Shown here: in pieces, positions 25,224 to 32,828 of the stretch | Numbering within the stretch: position 1 is the stretch's first letter | Layout: every line of letters starts with the position of its first letter | Assembly: GCA_003694905.1 (NCBI GenBank) | Contig: RFJM01000149.1 | Location: 1-33,904, forward strand | From: Caldilineae bacterium | GTDB taxonomy: Bacteria > Chloroflexota > Anaerolineae > J102 | Direction: 5' to 3' | Length of the DNA stretch: 33,904 nt | Notes under the pieces: generated by a model | Databases searched by the model: none | The model's input: the letters and a program-made list of their open reading frames with translations, nothing else | Told to the model about the DNA's origin: nothing | Position numbers and translations under genes: made by a program

Positions 25224-27557
25224 ATGCGTACACGCTTAAAGATTCCCGTCCTTCTGACCATTTTGGTCCTGGTATTGCTCTCGTTGGGGACGGCTGTGCC
25301 CGGTGCTGCCCCGGCGGCCAAAGCCCAGACCGTACCCGACGACGAAATCGCTTATGTGGATTCTGCGTCCCGCATACAGATCATCGATCCCTACACCGCA
25401 CCCGGGCAGACCTCCTTCACCTGGACCTCGCCCACAGGTGGTTGGACCGACCTGGCCGTGTCCGACGTCAACGCCGACGGTGTCGATGAGATCGTAGCCA
25501 TCGGCGGCAACAAGGTCCAGCTCCTGGCCCCCTACACCCCGCCCGGCACCACCCCACCCTCCTTCTCTCAAACCATTGCCGGCGGCTTCCAGTACACCCT
25601 TGTTTCGACCGGCGACTTTGTACCGGGTGATGGTGGCCGCGACGAGATCCTGGTTCAGCGCACCGACTTCTTGTCGGACAACGGTTACAGCATCCAGATC
25701 TACGATGGTGATGCCAGCGGCACCAACTGGACCACCGTCTACAACGCCTTCTTCGGCATCGAGTGGCTGCGCCTGGAAGGTGGTGACATCGACGGCCTGG
25801 AAGGGGATGAGCTGGTCATGATGCGCAACGGCCCCGCCAACAACCGTGACAAGCGCATCAAGATCTTGAAGTATAACCCCGCCGATCCCAGCAATCGCTG
25901 GGTGACCATCTTCGAGAATACATACAACTTCCCCTGGGTCGATCTGGAACTGGGCAACACCCACACCAACAACGGCGCTCTGGATGAGATCGTCACTACC
26001 CGGTCGGGCGTGCTGGGACAGCTTGCCTCCTATCTCGTATTCCAGTATTCGGCCAACCAGCTCCACGACGCGCCCAATGGGCAGGGCAAGTACTTCCCCT
26101 ACTGGCAGGACATCGCCACCGGTGACGTGAACAACAGCGGCGATGACGAGGTCTTCCTGATTCGCGATCCCCAGCAGGATGGCGGCATCTCCATGATCGG
26201 CCTTAACTACGGCGCCGACTCCTTCCCCGCAGCCTGGTCCAGCCCCGGCATTCAGTTAGGGAGGACCTTGCAGGTGGTGGAGATGGGTGATGTCGACGGC
26301 GACCAGAAAGCCGAGGTGGTCGTCGCCCGGCCCGGCAGCTATCGCATCTACACCCAGCCGGAATTGAACACCGGCCATGGCGGCGATCAGTCGGCATCCT
26401 TCCGCTCTCCCATTGCTCTGAAGTTGGGGAACTTCGACGGTTCCGGTATCACTTCTGAGCCTCAGCGCCTGGCCGTGAGCACCACCTCGATGCAGTTCAC
26501 CATGACGCGCGGCGGCCCCAATCCTCCCTCCCAGACCTTCCAGGTGACCAACGCCGGCGGCGGTGGACCCATTGCCTATGCCGTCACCCGCGTGATCGAC
26601 GGCGACTGGCTGCAAGTGACCCCCTTCAACGGCGCTACCCCGCAGACCCACACGGTGAGCATCAACGGTGCAGGCCTCAATCCCGGTATCTACGACGGGG
26701 TGATCCTGGTCACGGCCGAAGATCCCGCGGTAGAGGACAGCCCGCAGCAGATCCAGGTGCGGCTCATTGTGGAGGCCACCGGCCCCATCCTCAGTGTATC
26801 GCCCACCAGCATCAGCTTCACCATGAATTTCGGCGGCCTGGTCCCCGATCCCGTGCAGCTCTCCATCCGCAACGTCGGGGATGGGGGTGCCCAGAACTAC
26901 ACGCTGAACGTGACCACCAGCGACGGCGGCAGCTGGCTTAAGACCAGCAAGACCAGCGGTCAGACCGATGACACCGTGGCCGTCTCGGTCGATCCTAACA
27001 ACCTGCGCTCCGGCTCCTACAGTGGCACCATCCAGGTGAATGCCGGCAATATCGAGGGCAGTCCCTTTAGTGTCCCGGTATTCCTGACCATTATCCCCAC
27101 CGGGATGGAGGTCACCCCCTCCTCCATGATGATGCAGGCTCACATCGGTCTGCCCTCGCCCCGCAGCAACATCGAAATCAACCAGTCGGCTGCCGGCAGC
27201 GGTGCCATTCACTGGTACGCCTATGCCGTACCCGCCGGAGACTGGCAGGCCGCCATGGCGGCTCTGGCGGAAGGTGATGTGAAGGTCCTTCAGGATGAAA
27301 GCGGATACACGTTCGTCTCGCCGGACGGCCTCGAACGCCAGGTCAGCTACCTGCCCTGGGTCTACCTTACCCCCGACAATGGCATCACCCCCAGCGTCAC
27401 CCAGGTCTCCTTCGACATGGACACGATTCCCGTGGGCGAACACCGCGTGACCATCATCATCGACGGTGGCCCCGGTACACCCAACCGCTTCCAGGGCGTT
27501 GACTTGCGCGTGCTCGTCAACGACGGCGGTGTCTGGCTTCCCCAGATCTTCCGCTGA
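25224..27557 (+). CDS. Large secreted protein with FG-GAP-like and BACON/Ig-like repeats
   Basis: 777 aa from the ATG at 25224, chosen for GAGGAG at 25205-25210 and a compact signal peptide (MRTRLK, then a long Leu/Val core). ATG 25197 would add nine residues. About residues 35-425 hold calcium-loop-like repeats such as 'DVNADGVDEIV', 'DIDGLEGDELV', 'DVNNSGDDEVFL' and 'DVDGDQKAEVVV', typical of FG-GAP/VCBS beta-propellers. Three Ig/BACON-like modules follow, each opening with 'L(A/S)VSxTSxxFTM' or 'MEVTPSSM'. The C-terminus is '...GGVWLPQIFR', a tail seen in many Chloroflexota secreted proteins. It probably has an extracellular binding or adhesive role. It is monocistronic, with its own promoter and terminator. 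Confidence 0.85.
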   Translation: MRTRLKIPVLLTILVLVLLSLGTAVPGAAPAAKAQTVPDDEIAYVDSASRIQIIDPYTAPGQTSFTWTSPTGGWTDLAVSDVNADGVDEIVAIGGNKVQLLAPYTPPGTTPPSFSQTIAGGFQYTLVSTGDFVPGDGGRDEILVQRTDFLSDNGYSIQIYDGDASGTNWTTVYNAFFGIEWLRLEGGDIDGLEGDELVMMRNGPANNRDKRIKILKYNPADPSNRWVTIFENTYNFPWVDLELGNTHTNNGALDEIVTTRSGVLGQLASYLVFQYSANQLHDAPNGQGKYFPYWQDIATGDVNNSGDDEVFLIRDPQQDGGISMIGLNYGADSFPAAWSSPGIQLGRTLQVVEMGDVDGDQKAEVVVARPGSYRIYTQPELNTGHGGDQSASFRSPIALKLGNFDGSGITSEPQRLAVSTTSMQFTMTRGGPNPPSQTFQVTNAGGGGPIAYAVTRVIDGDWLQVTPFNGATPQTHTVSINGAGLNPGIYDGVILVTAEDPAVEDSPQQIQVRLIVEATGPILSVSPTSISFTMNFGGLVPDPVQLSIRNVGDGGAQNYTLNVTTSDGGSWLKTSKTSGQTDDTVAVSVDPNNLRSGSYSGTIQVNAGNIEGSPFSVPVFLTIIPTGMEVTPSSMMMQAHIGLPSPRSNIEINQSAAGSGAIHWYAYAVPAGDWQAAMAALAEGDVKVLQDESGYTFVSPDGLERQVSYLPWVYLTPDNGITPSVTQVSFDMDTIPVGEHRVTIIIDGGPGTPNRFQGVDLRVLVNDGGVWLPQIFR

Positions 27558-27581
27558 TCCCGCTCTCAAACCTCAACGCAG

Positions 27582-27612
27582 ACCCCGGCTTCGTGCCGGG
27601 GTTTGTTTTTTC
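27582..27612 (+). terminator. Rho-independent terminator after the secreted-protein gene
   Basis: ACCCCGGC (27582-27589), loop TTCGT, GCCGGGGT (27595-27602), followed by TTGTTTTTT. Confidence 0.88.
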
Positions 27613-27691
27613 TCCTGCTTCGGAATGGGCACTCATACATGTTGGCGGCAGGAAAGCCCGGCAGCACCGCAAGGCGAGGCCATCGGAATTG

Positions 27692-27710
27692 ACATGTTAG
27701 CGAAACATGT
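27692..27710. repeat. Perfect palindrome spanning the cofE stop codon
   Basis: ACATGTT-AGCGA-AACATGT, 7-bp arms with a 5-nt spacer. It covers the last codons and the TAA stop of the minus-strand gene. No T-run follows on the minus strand, so it is not an ordinary terminator. Confidence 0.4.
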
Positions 27711-28461
27711 CCAACTCGCGCGGACGCAGCAGATCGGCCAGACGCCCCTCCCCCGCGCGATAGGGCGCGCCCCGCACATGGATGACCGGTGCGCCCTCGT
27801 CGGCACCACCTTGCAACAGCGAAGCCGCTGCCGCCAGCTCGTCGGCCGTTCCCAGTACCGTGACTTCCAGCGTGCGGCCGAAGAGATCACCCTCGCCTCT
27901 GCGGTCGCTTAGGGGCAGCAGACCGGCCACACCAATGGCTACCCCCACCGTCCCCAACCGCCAGGCACGCCCGTGGCTGTCGTTAATCACCACGGCGATA
28001 TCGGCGCCGGTCGCCTTGCGCCAGCGTTCGCGCAGTGCCCTTGCCGTGCCGTCGGGATCTCGCGGCAGCAACAGCACCAGTTCGCGGTCCGCGGCCGTGT
28101 TGGAATGATCGATCCCTGCATTGGCGCACACAAACCCCAGTCGATGCTCCACCACGATCAGTCCCGTGCGGATGCGCAGTACCTCCCGCGACTCTTCCAA
28201 GATGAGTTGTACCAGCCGCGGGTCCTTGGCACAGGCGCGTGCGACCTCGCGGGCAGCAGGCGATACCCGCACCTGTCGCAGGTCACGGTAGCGTCCTTCA
28301 GCCTTGGAGACGATCTTCGACGCCAGAACCAGCACATCGCCGTCTTGCAGATGGATGTGGCAGCGGGCAAGAGCTTCCAGCACCAGCGCGGCCAGATCGT
28401 CTCCCGGCTGCACGAGGGGGAAATCGGGTAGGGCGGTCAGGATGAGTTGGGGGGAGAACAT
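27697..28461 (-). CDS. cofE: Coenzyme F420-0:L-glutamate ligase (CofE)
   Basis: 254 aa from the ATG at 28461-28459. The frame is open far upstream, but 'MFSPQLILTALPDFPLVQPG' is the normal start and the upstream part lies over the larA gene. Visible family motifs are 'DGDVLVLASKIVSKAEGR', 'NAGIDHSN' and 'INDSHGRAWRLGTVGVAIG'. The last matches the CofE SDT(F/H)GRPWR-type GTP/metal site. CofE adds glutamates to F420-0 using GTP, the last step in making coenzyme F420. It is the only F420 gene in the window, transcribed toward the secreted-protein gene and divergent from larA. No fused C-terminal oxidoreductase domain is present. Confidence 0.92.
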   Translation of the reverse strand: MFSPQLILTALPDFPLVQPGDDLAALVLEALARCHIHLQDGDVLVLASKIVSKAEGRYRDLRQVRVSPAAREVARACAKDPRLVQLILEESREVLRIRTGLIVVEHRLGFVCANAGIDHSNTAADRELVLLLPRDPDGTARALRERWRKATGADIAVVINDSHGRAWRLGTVGVAIGVAGLLPLSDRRGEGDLFGRTLEVTVLGTADELAAAASLLQGGADEGAPVIHVRGAPYRAGEGRLADLLRPRELDMFR

Positions 28462-28494
28462 GATAGGAGAGACCGGCGGAATAGGATGGCCGCG

Positions 28495-28500
28495 AGTATA
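28495..28500 (-). promoter_or_regulatory. Candidate -10 box of cofE
   Basis: TATACT on the minus strand, about 34 nt before the cofE ATG. The -35 position at 17 nt (CGCGAG) is poor. Confidence 0.35.
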
Positions 28501-28559
28501 GCACGATGTCGCGTCTGCTCGCGAACGCCGGAGCACGGCAACCACATGTGATCCGGCAT

Positions 28560-28598
28560 CCCGGCACTTCAGCCTGCCGGGCATGGCAGCGTTGCCCG
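28560..28598. promoter_or_regulatory. Overlapping alternative palindromes between cofE and larA
   Basis: CCCGGCA (28560-28566) pairs with TGCCGGG (28575-28581). The same right arm, read as CCGGGCA, can instead pair with TGCCCGG about 12 nt further on. The pair lies between the two divergent promoters, outside both expected transcripts, so it is more likely a DNA site than an RNA switch. Confidence 0.3.
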
Positions 28599-28639
28599 GA
28601 AACTGTTGGCACGCATGCGCCCCGCCGGATCCCACGGGC

Positions 28640-28668
28640 TTGGAGGCACGCGCGGCCGATCGTATAAT
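28640..28668 (+). promoter_or_regulatory. Promoter of the larA operon
   Basis: TTGGAG (28640-28645), 17 nt, TATAAT (28663-28668). The expected start is near 28675, with a 30-nt leader before the ATG at 28705. Confidence 0.6.
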
Positions 28669-28704
28669 GAACCCGGGCCCCTTCATCCCATCTGTCTTCG
28701 TGCC

Positions 28705-30240
28705 ATGACCATCACCGTCACCGTTCATCTGCACAACGCCTTGCGCCGCCGCACTCCGGCCGGCTGGCAGAACCGACTTTCGTTGACTCTGCCGGCCCAC
28801 GCGGCCGTGCGCGAGTTGATCGAACGATTGCAGCTCGACTTTCCGCGCGAAGCCCTGCTGGTGGTCGTCGACAGGCGAGCCGTATCCGAAGATCACCTCT
28901 TGCAAGACGGGGATGTAGTGCATCTCCTCCCCGCCCTGTCCGGGGGGAGCGCGCGGCATTCCTATACCATTCCTTACGGTCGCGGCGAGCTCTCTTTCAG
29001 CCTGCCTGTGCCGGCCGAGATCCTGTCTCCTCGCCGCACACCGGCAGCCCGCGATCCCCTCTCCGTTGTGCGCGCAGCCTTGGCGGACCCCGTAGGCGAT
29101 GTGAGTCTGGCGGACTTCGTTCACGCACGACGGGTGGCAATTGCCGTCAGCGATCAAACCAGGCCCGTTCCCTACCGGTACCTGCTACCTCCCCTTTTCG
29201 CTACCCTGGCGGCTCTGGGCATCGCCGATGAGCGCATCATGCTCATCATCGCCAACGGCGCTCATCCTCCCATGCCGCCGGCACGTTTTCGTGCTCAGGT
29301 GCATCTGAGCGAGAACATCGCAGTAGTCAGCCACGACTGCGACGACACGGTCAACCTGGTCTATTGCGGCGAGACCGCGGCCGGCACACCGGTGTGGGTC
29401 AACCGCCACTTCCACGAGGCAGACCTGCGCATCGTCGTAGGCAACATAGAGCCACACCAGTTTCAGGGCTATTCGGGCGGCGCCAAAGGCGCGGCCATCG
29501 GCCTGGCCGGCCGCGAAACCATCGATGCCAACCACAGCCTGATGACCCATCCTGATGCACAATTGGGGCGCTATGATGATAACCCCGCCCGCCAGGATGT
29601 CGAGGCCATCGGCCGTGCTATGGGCATCCACTTCGCACTCAACGCCATTCTAAATCAAGACAAACAACTGGTGAGCGCCCTGGCCGGTGAACCAATTGCT
29701 GTCATGCGTGCCGGCATACCACAGGTTGGCGCCGCCTGCCAGGTTCGTGTCGAGCATCCCTTTGATCTGGTCGTCGCCTCACCGGGCGGCCATCCCAAAG
29801 ACATCAACCTCTATCAGGCTCAAAAAGCGCTGGCCCACGCTGCGCTGGTGACTCGGGACGGCGGCTTTGTCATTCTGGTAGCAGCCTGTCCGCAGGGTAC
29901 GGGCAGTCCCGAGTTCGAAACGTGGGTTCGGCAACGCCATTCGTTGCAGGATGTTTTGTCCACCTTTGCGGCCGAAGGATTCCGCGTGGGGCCCCACAAG
30001 GCCGTACAATTGGCCCGCGACGCCCGTCGCGTACAGGTGCGCCTCGTCTCGGAAATGGAGCCGGCTCAGGTACGCAGCCTGTTGCTGACCCCCGCGCCCG
30101 ATCTGGACTCGGCCCTGCGCGAGGCCCTGACCGCGCTCCCTTCCCGTCCACGTATCGCCATCATGCCCCAGGCAAGTGCCACCGCCCCCATCCTGGACGC
30201 CGCCCGGCCGGCCTCCCTTTCCCATCCTTTGAGCGCATGA
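28705..30240 (+). CDS. larA: LarA-type nickel-pincer racemase/epimerase fused to an N-terminal MoaD/ThiS-like domain
   Basis: 511 aa from the ATG at 28705. Residues 1-81 look like a beta-grasp sulfur carrier. They start with strand 'ITVTVHLHNALRR', include 'AVRELIERLQLDFP', and end with 'LLQDGDVVHLLPALSGG', as in MoaD and ThiS (…PPVxGG). From about residue 86 a complete LarA follows ('YTIPYGRGELSF'). Its catalytic set is Arg153, His187, His251, Lys261 and His277. The spacings (64, 10, 16) nearly equal those of L. plantarum LarA His108, His174, Lys184 and His200. Lys184 there holds the nickel pincer cofactor and His200 binds nickel. Substrate is a 2-hydroxy acid, not necessarily lactate. larB, larC and larE are not in the window. 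The Gly-Gly is internal. Confidence 0.88.
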   Translation: MTITVTVHLHNALRRRTPAGWQNRLSLTLPAHAAVRELIERLQLDFPREALLVVVDRRAVSEDHLLQDGDVVHLLPALSGGSARHSYTIPYGRGELSFSLPVPAEILSPRRTPAARDPLSVVRAALADPVGDVSLADFVHARRVAIAVSDQTRPVPYRYLLPPLFATLAALGIADERIMLIIANGAHPPMPPARFRAQVHLSENIAVVSHDCDDTVNLVYCGETAAGTPVWVNRHFHEADLRIVVGNIEPHQFQGYSGGAKGAAIGLAGRETIDANHSLMTHPDAQLGRYDDNPARQDVEAIGRAMGIHFALNAILNQDKQLVSALAGEPIAVMRAGIPQVGAACQVRVEHPFDLVVASPGGHPKDINLYQAQKALAHAALVTRDGGFVILVAACPQGTGSPEFETWVRQRHSLQDVLSTFAAEGFRVGPHKAVQLARDARRVQVRLVSEMEPAQVRSLLLTPAPDLDSALREALTALPSRPRIAIMPQASATAPILDAARPASLSHPLSA

Positions 30241-30815
30241 CCCTACAACGCTGTCCCTGGGCAGGTTCAGATCCCCTCTACATCGCCTACCACGACGAAG
30301 AGTGGGGTGTCCCACTCCACGATGACCGCAAGCTCTTCGAATTCCTCGTCCTGGAAGGGGCTCAGGCCGGTCTGAGCTGGCTGACCATCTTACGCAAGCG
30401 CGAGCACTATCGCAAGGTTTTCGCCGGGTTCCAGCCGGACGCTGTGGCCGCGTTCGACGAGGCGATGATCGCTCAACTCCTGGCCGATCCGGGCATCATT
30501 CGCAACCGGCTCAAGGTCCAGGCCGCAGTGCAGAACGCCCGCGCCTTTCTGAAGATCCAAAGTCAGTACGGCAGTTTCGACGCCTACATCTGGCAGTTCG
30601 TCGACGGCAAGGTCATCCAGAATGCCTGGACTTCCCTCGAACAAATTCCGACAGAAACGCCCATCTCGCGGGCGATGAGCCGCGACCTGAAACAACGCGG
30701 CTTCAAATTCGTCGGGCCTACGATCTGCTATGCCTTCATGCAGGCCGTAGGCATGGTAAACGACCACCTCGTCTCCTGTTTTCGCCATTCCGTTCTAGCG
30801 ACTATGCCGCCATGA
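30237..30815 (+). CDS. tag: DNA-3-methyladenine glycosylase I
   Basis: 192 aa from the ATG at 30237, which overlaps the larA stop (ATGA). Zinc ligands Cys6, His19, His177 and Cys181 match the Cys4/His17/His175/Cys179 set of E. coli Tag. Glu40 in 'LEGAQAGLSW' is the conserved acidic residue of the alkyl-base pocket. The strongly conserved 'KRGFKFVGPTICYAFMQAVG' is near the end. The enzyme removes N3-methyladenine from DNA. Tight coupling to genes on both sides puts it in an operon with a DNA methyltransferase two genes downstream. Confidence 0.95.
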   Translation: MTLQRCPWAGSDPLYIAYHDEEWGVPLHDDRKLFEFLVLEGAQAGLSWLTILRKREHYRKVFAGFQPDAVAAFDEAMIAQLLADPGIIRNRLKVQAAVQNARAFLKIQSQYGSFDAYIWQFVDGKVIQNAWTSLEQIPTETPISRAMSRDLKQRGFKFVGPTICYAFMQAVGMVNDHLVSCFRHSVLATMPP

Positions 30816-31405
30816 CCCGTATCGAGTTTGCCGGCCACTACGACGAGGCCATCTTCCTGACGGCCTTACGCTGCCACTACCGTCCTTTACGCCGTGCTAC
30901 CTGGGTGTTGTTGGGGATGGTGGCACTGCTCGACGCGGCCGCCTGTCTTGCGGCAGAGAGCTTCGCCGATGCACTTTCCTGGCTGGTGCCATCGCTGATC
31001 GTCGTGGCGGCACTGATCTACTTCCTTTATCTCCCGCGCCGGCAGGCACGCATCATGGCCCGATCGCCTCTGGCCCGCAGCCGTATCAGCGGCGATGCCG
31101 ACGGCCACCGCCTGTCCATGACAGGCGAGACCCTGCAAGCCCAGATATCCTGGCATGACTTCCGCGCCTACACGCTTGCCGCGGATCTCGTCTTGCTCTA
31201 TCACGGCAAGAATGCGTTCAACATCATCCCTCGTCGCTGGTTTGGCGACGAAAGAGCCTGGGATGAGTTTCTGAGTTTGATGCAAACGGGCATCGCCGCA
31301 GACAAAGAGAGCGTCCCCTTTCGACTGACGTGGTGGCAGTGGTTGCTGTTGCTGGTGGCGGTATTGCTTCTGCTGGCTCTCTTTCTCCCCCCGCTCCTTT
31401 CCTGA
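30812..31405 (+). CDS. YcxB-like membrane protein
   Basis: 197 aa. Its start overlaps the tag stop. Two membrane helices lie near residues 28-48 and 54-75. A soluble stretch has the YcxB-type pattern 'ISWHDFRAYTLAADLVLLYHG...FNIIPRRWF' (about 110-145), and a strongly hydrophobic C-terminal helix follows (about 173-195). The family (YcxB/YcxB-like C-terminal domain) has no known function. It is probably co-transcribed with larA, tag and the methyltransferase gene. Confidence 0.75.
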   Translation: MTRIEFAGHYDEAIFLTALRCHYRPLRRATWVLLGMVALLDAAACLAAESFADALSWLVPSLIVVAALIYFLYLPRRQARIMARSPLARSRISGDADGHRLSMTGETLQAQISWHDFRAYTLAADLVLLYHGKNAFNIIPRRWFGDERAWDEFLSLMQTGIAADKESVPFRLTWWQWLLLLVAVLLLLALFLPPLLS

Positions 31406-31414
31406 AACGCAAGC

Positions 31415-32305
31415 ATGACCAAGAAGTCCAGGCGTCGTACCCATACCTCTGCCTTCGGCTCTCGGGGGCGCATCAGCCATGATGCCAGCCGCTTCTACAA
31501 CAGTCGTCTGTACGACCACCATCCGGAGATCGATGAAGACGGGCCCTACCGGGAAAACAGGATCCCTGCTGCAGTGTTGGACACCGTCATCCGGGGGGAC
31601 AGTCGGCACATGCGCGAACTTCCCGACTGCTCCGTGCATCTGATGGTGACTTCGCCGCCTTACAATGCCCGCAAGAGCTATGACGAAGATCTGACCCTGG
31701 AGGAGTATCTGGATTTGCTGCGCGCGGTTTTCCGCGAGACTTATCGGGTGCTGACGCCGGGAGGCAGGGCCTGTGTCAACGTGGCCAATCTGGGCCGTAA
31801 GCCCTACATTCCCTTGAGCGCTTTCGTCACGCAGATCATGTTGGAAGAAGGGTTTCTGATGCGCGGGGAGATCATCTGGGACAAAGGGTCGAGCGCGGGC
31901 TCATCGACTGCCTGGGGGAGCTGGTGTTCGGCTACCAATCCCACCATCCGCGACGTCCACGAGTACATCCTTCTCTTTTCAAAACAGCGCTTTCGCTTGC
32001 AACGCCGGGACAGGGAAAGTACCATCAGCCGTGATGACTTCCTGGAAGCCACCAAGAGCATCTGGCGCTTCCCAACGGAGTCGGCGCGGCGGGTAGGGCA
32101 TCCTGCCCCGTTCCCGGTGGAACTACCCAGACGGCTTATCGAGCTGTACACCTTTGCCGGGGATGTGGTGCTGGACCCCTTCATGGGTAGCGGTTCCACG
32201 GCCCTGGCGGCCCTGCAAACGGGCCGGCACTTCGTGGGCTACGAGATCGACGAGACATATGTGGCGCTGGCTCGTGCACGCATCGCTGCAGCCACGACGA
32301 CCTGA
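31415..32305 (+). CDS. Orphan site-specific DNA methyltransferase (amino-group, TSPPY type)
   Basis: 296 aa. Catalytic motif IV TSPPYN is at residues 79-84, and the S-adenosylmethionine motif I 'DPFMGSGSTALAA' comes after it (about 254-266). This order is typical of beta-class DNA methyltransferases. SPPY is most common in N4-cytosine enzymes, but N6-adenine cannot be excluded. A predicted target-recognition segment lies between (about 150-240), including 'SSAGSSTAWGSWCSATNPT'. The basic N-terminal tail is about 50 residues. It starts 9 bp after the YcxB-like gene. No restriction endonuclease gene is adjacent, so it is probably a solitary epigenetic methyltransferase. Confidence 0.88.
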   Translation: MTKKSRRRTHTSAFGSRGRISHDASRFYNSRLYDHHPEIDEDGPYRENRIPAAVLDTVIRGDSRHMRELPDCSVHLMVTSPPYNARKSYDEDLTLEEYLDLLRAVFRETYRVLTPGGRACVNVANLGRKPYIPLSAFVTQIMLEEGFLMRGEIIWDKGSSAGSSTAWGSWCSATNPTIRDVHEYILLFSKQRFRLQRRDRESTISRDDFLEATKSIWRFPTESARRVGHPAPFPVELPRRLIELYTFAGDVVLDPFMGSGSTALAALQTGRHFVGYEIDETYVALARARIAAATTT

Positions 32306-32600
32306 TCGGATGGCCTGGCATATTCCCTCGCGGGTTAAGACGATCGCTAAGTACACGTCCGGAAACAAGCCCCCCCTTTTGCCAGTCATTGGCTTATTTC
32401 GGGCCGGCCTCCAATAGCCGTCGACGAAAAGTCAGCCGGCCGCAGGCCCGCGGCCAGAGGTCGGCCTCTGACTCACAGGACCCACAGAGTCCGAGCTTGC
32501 TCGGATGACGCCACAACCAAGGAGGGAAGTGATCTTTAGGCGCCTACTCAGCCTAGCCCTCACCCCCATCACGAGACTACGACAAACCGGTTAGCAGGCC

Positions 32601-32747
32601 GTGCTGCTACCGCCTGACTGCGGCGAGCTCTGTCTGAGAAGCTAAAACCTCGGCCGCCTGTCTCGCCGGCCGACGTCGCAGATGCGGGGACGCCCCCGCC
32701 CCTCACCGGCCCGGCGTACCGGCTGCCCCCGTTTTGAAACGCACCCC
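32601..32747 (+). repeat. Interspersed repeat copy D (long form)
   Basis: It aligns with 21328-21523 over its length, without the inserted palindrome of that copy. Its last 40 bases are nearly identical to copy A at 1341-1381 (minus). It ends with GCCCCC, GTTT, TGAAACGCACC, 39 nt before the -10 of the next promoter. Confidence 0.75.
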
Positions 32748-32761
32748 CTGACACACGACGG

Positions 32762-32790
32762 TTGACATGGCCCCTGAAGCGCTATATGAT
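32762..32790 (+). promoter_or_regulatory. Strong promoter of the membrane-protein gene
   Basis: TTGACA (32762-32767), 17 nt, TATGAT (32785-32790). The expected start near 32797 leaves a leader of about 32 nt. Confidence 0.7.
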
Positions 32791-32828
32791 CTCTTTGCCC
32801 ATTCCCCGATGCTGTGGCGCGCTCTACC

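Larger units (their letters stand above)
32306..32828. other. 523-bp gene-free region with repeat copy and palindromes
   Basis: It contains stem-loops CAGAGG-TCGG-CCTCTG (around 32455-32470) and TCCGAGC-TT-GCTCGGA (32490-32505), then repeat copy D (32601-32747), then a strong promoter. No gene was seen. Confidence 0.6.

Noticed and set aside
28462..29157. Upstream extension of the cofE frame by about 230 codons
   Set aside because: It overlaps the larA promoter and coding region, and a normal CofE start lies at 28461.
31402..31413. TGAAACGC between the YcxB-like gene and the methyltransferase gene
   Set aside because: The TGA is the stop codon, the flanking bases do not match the rest of the element, and no -10 lies at the right distance.
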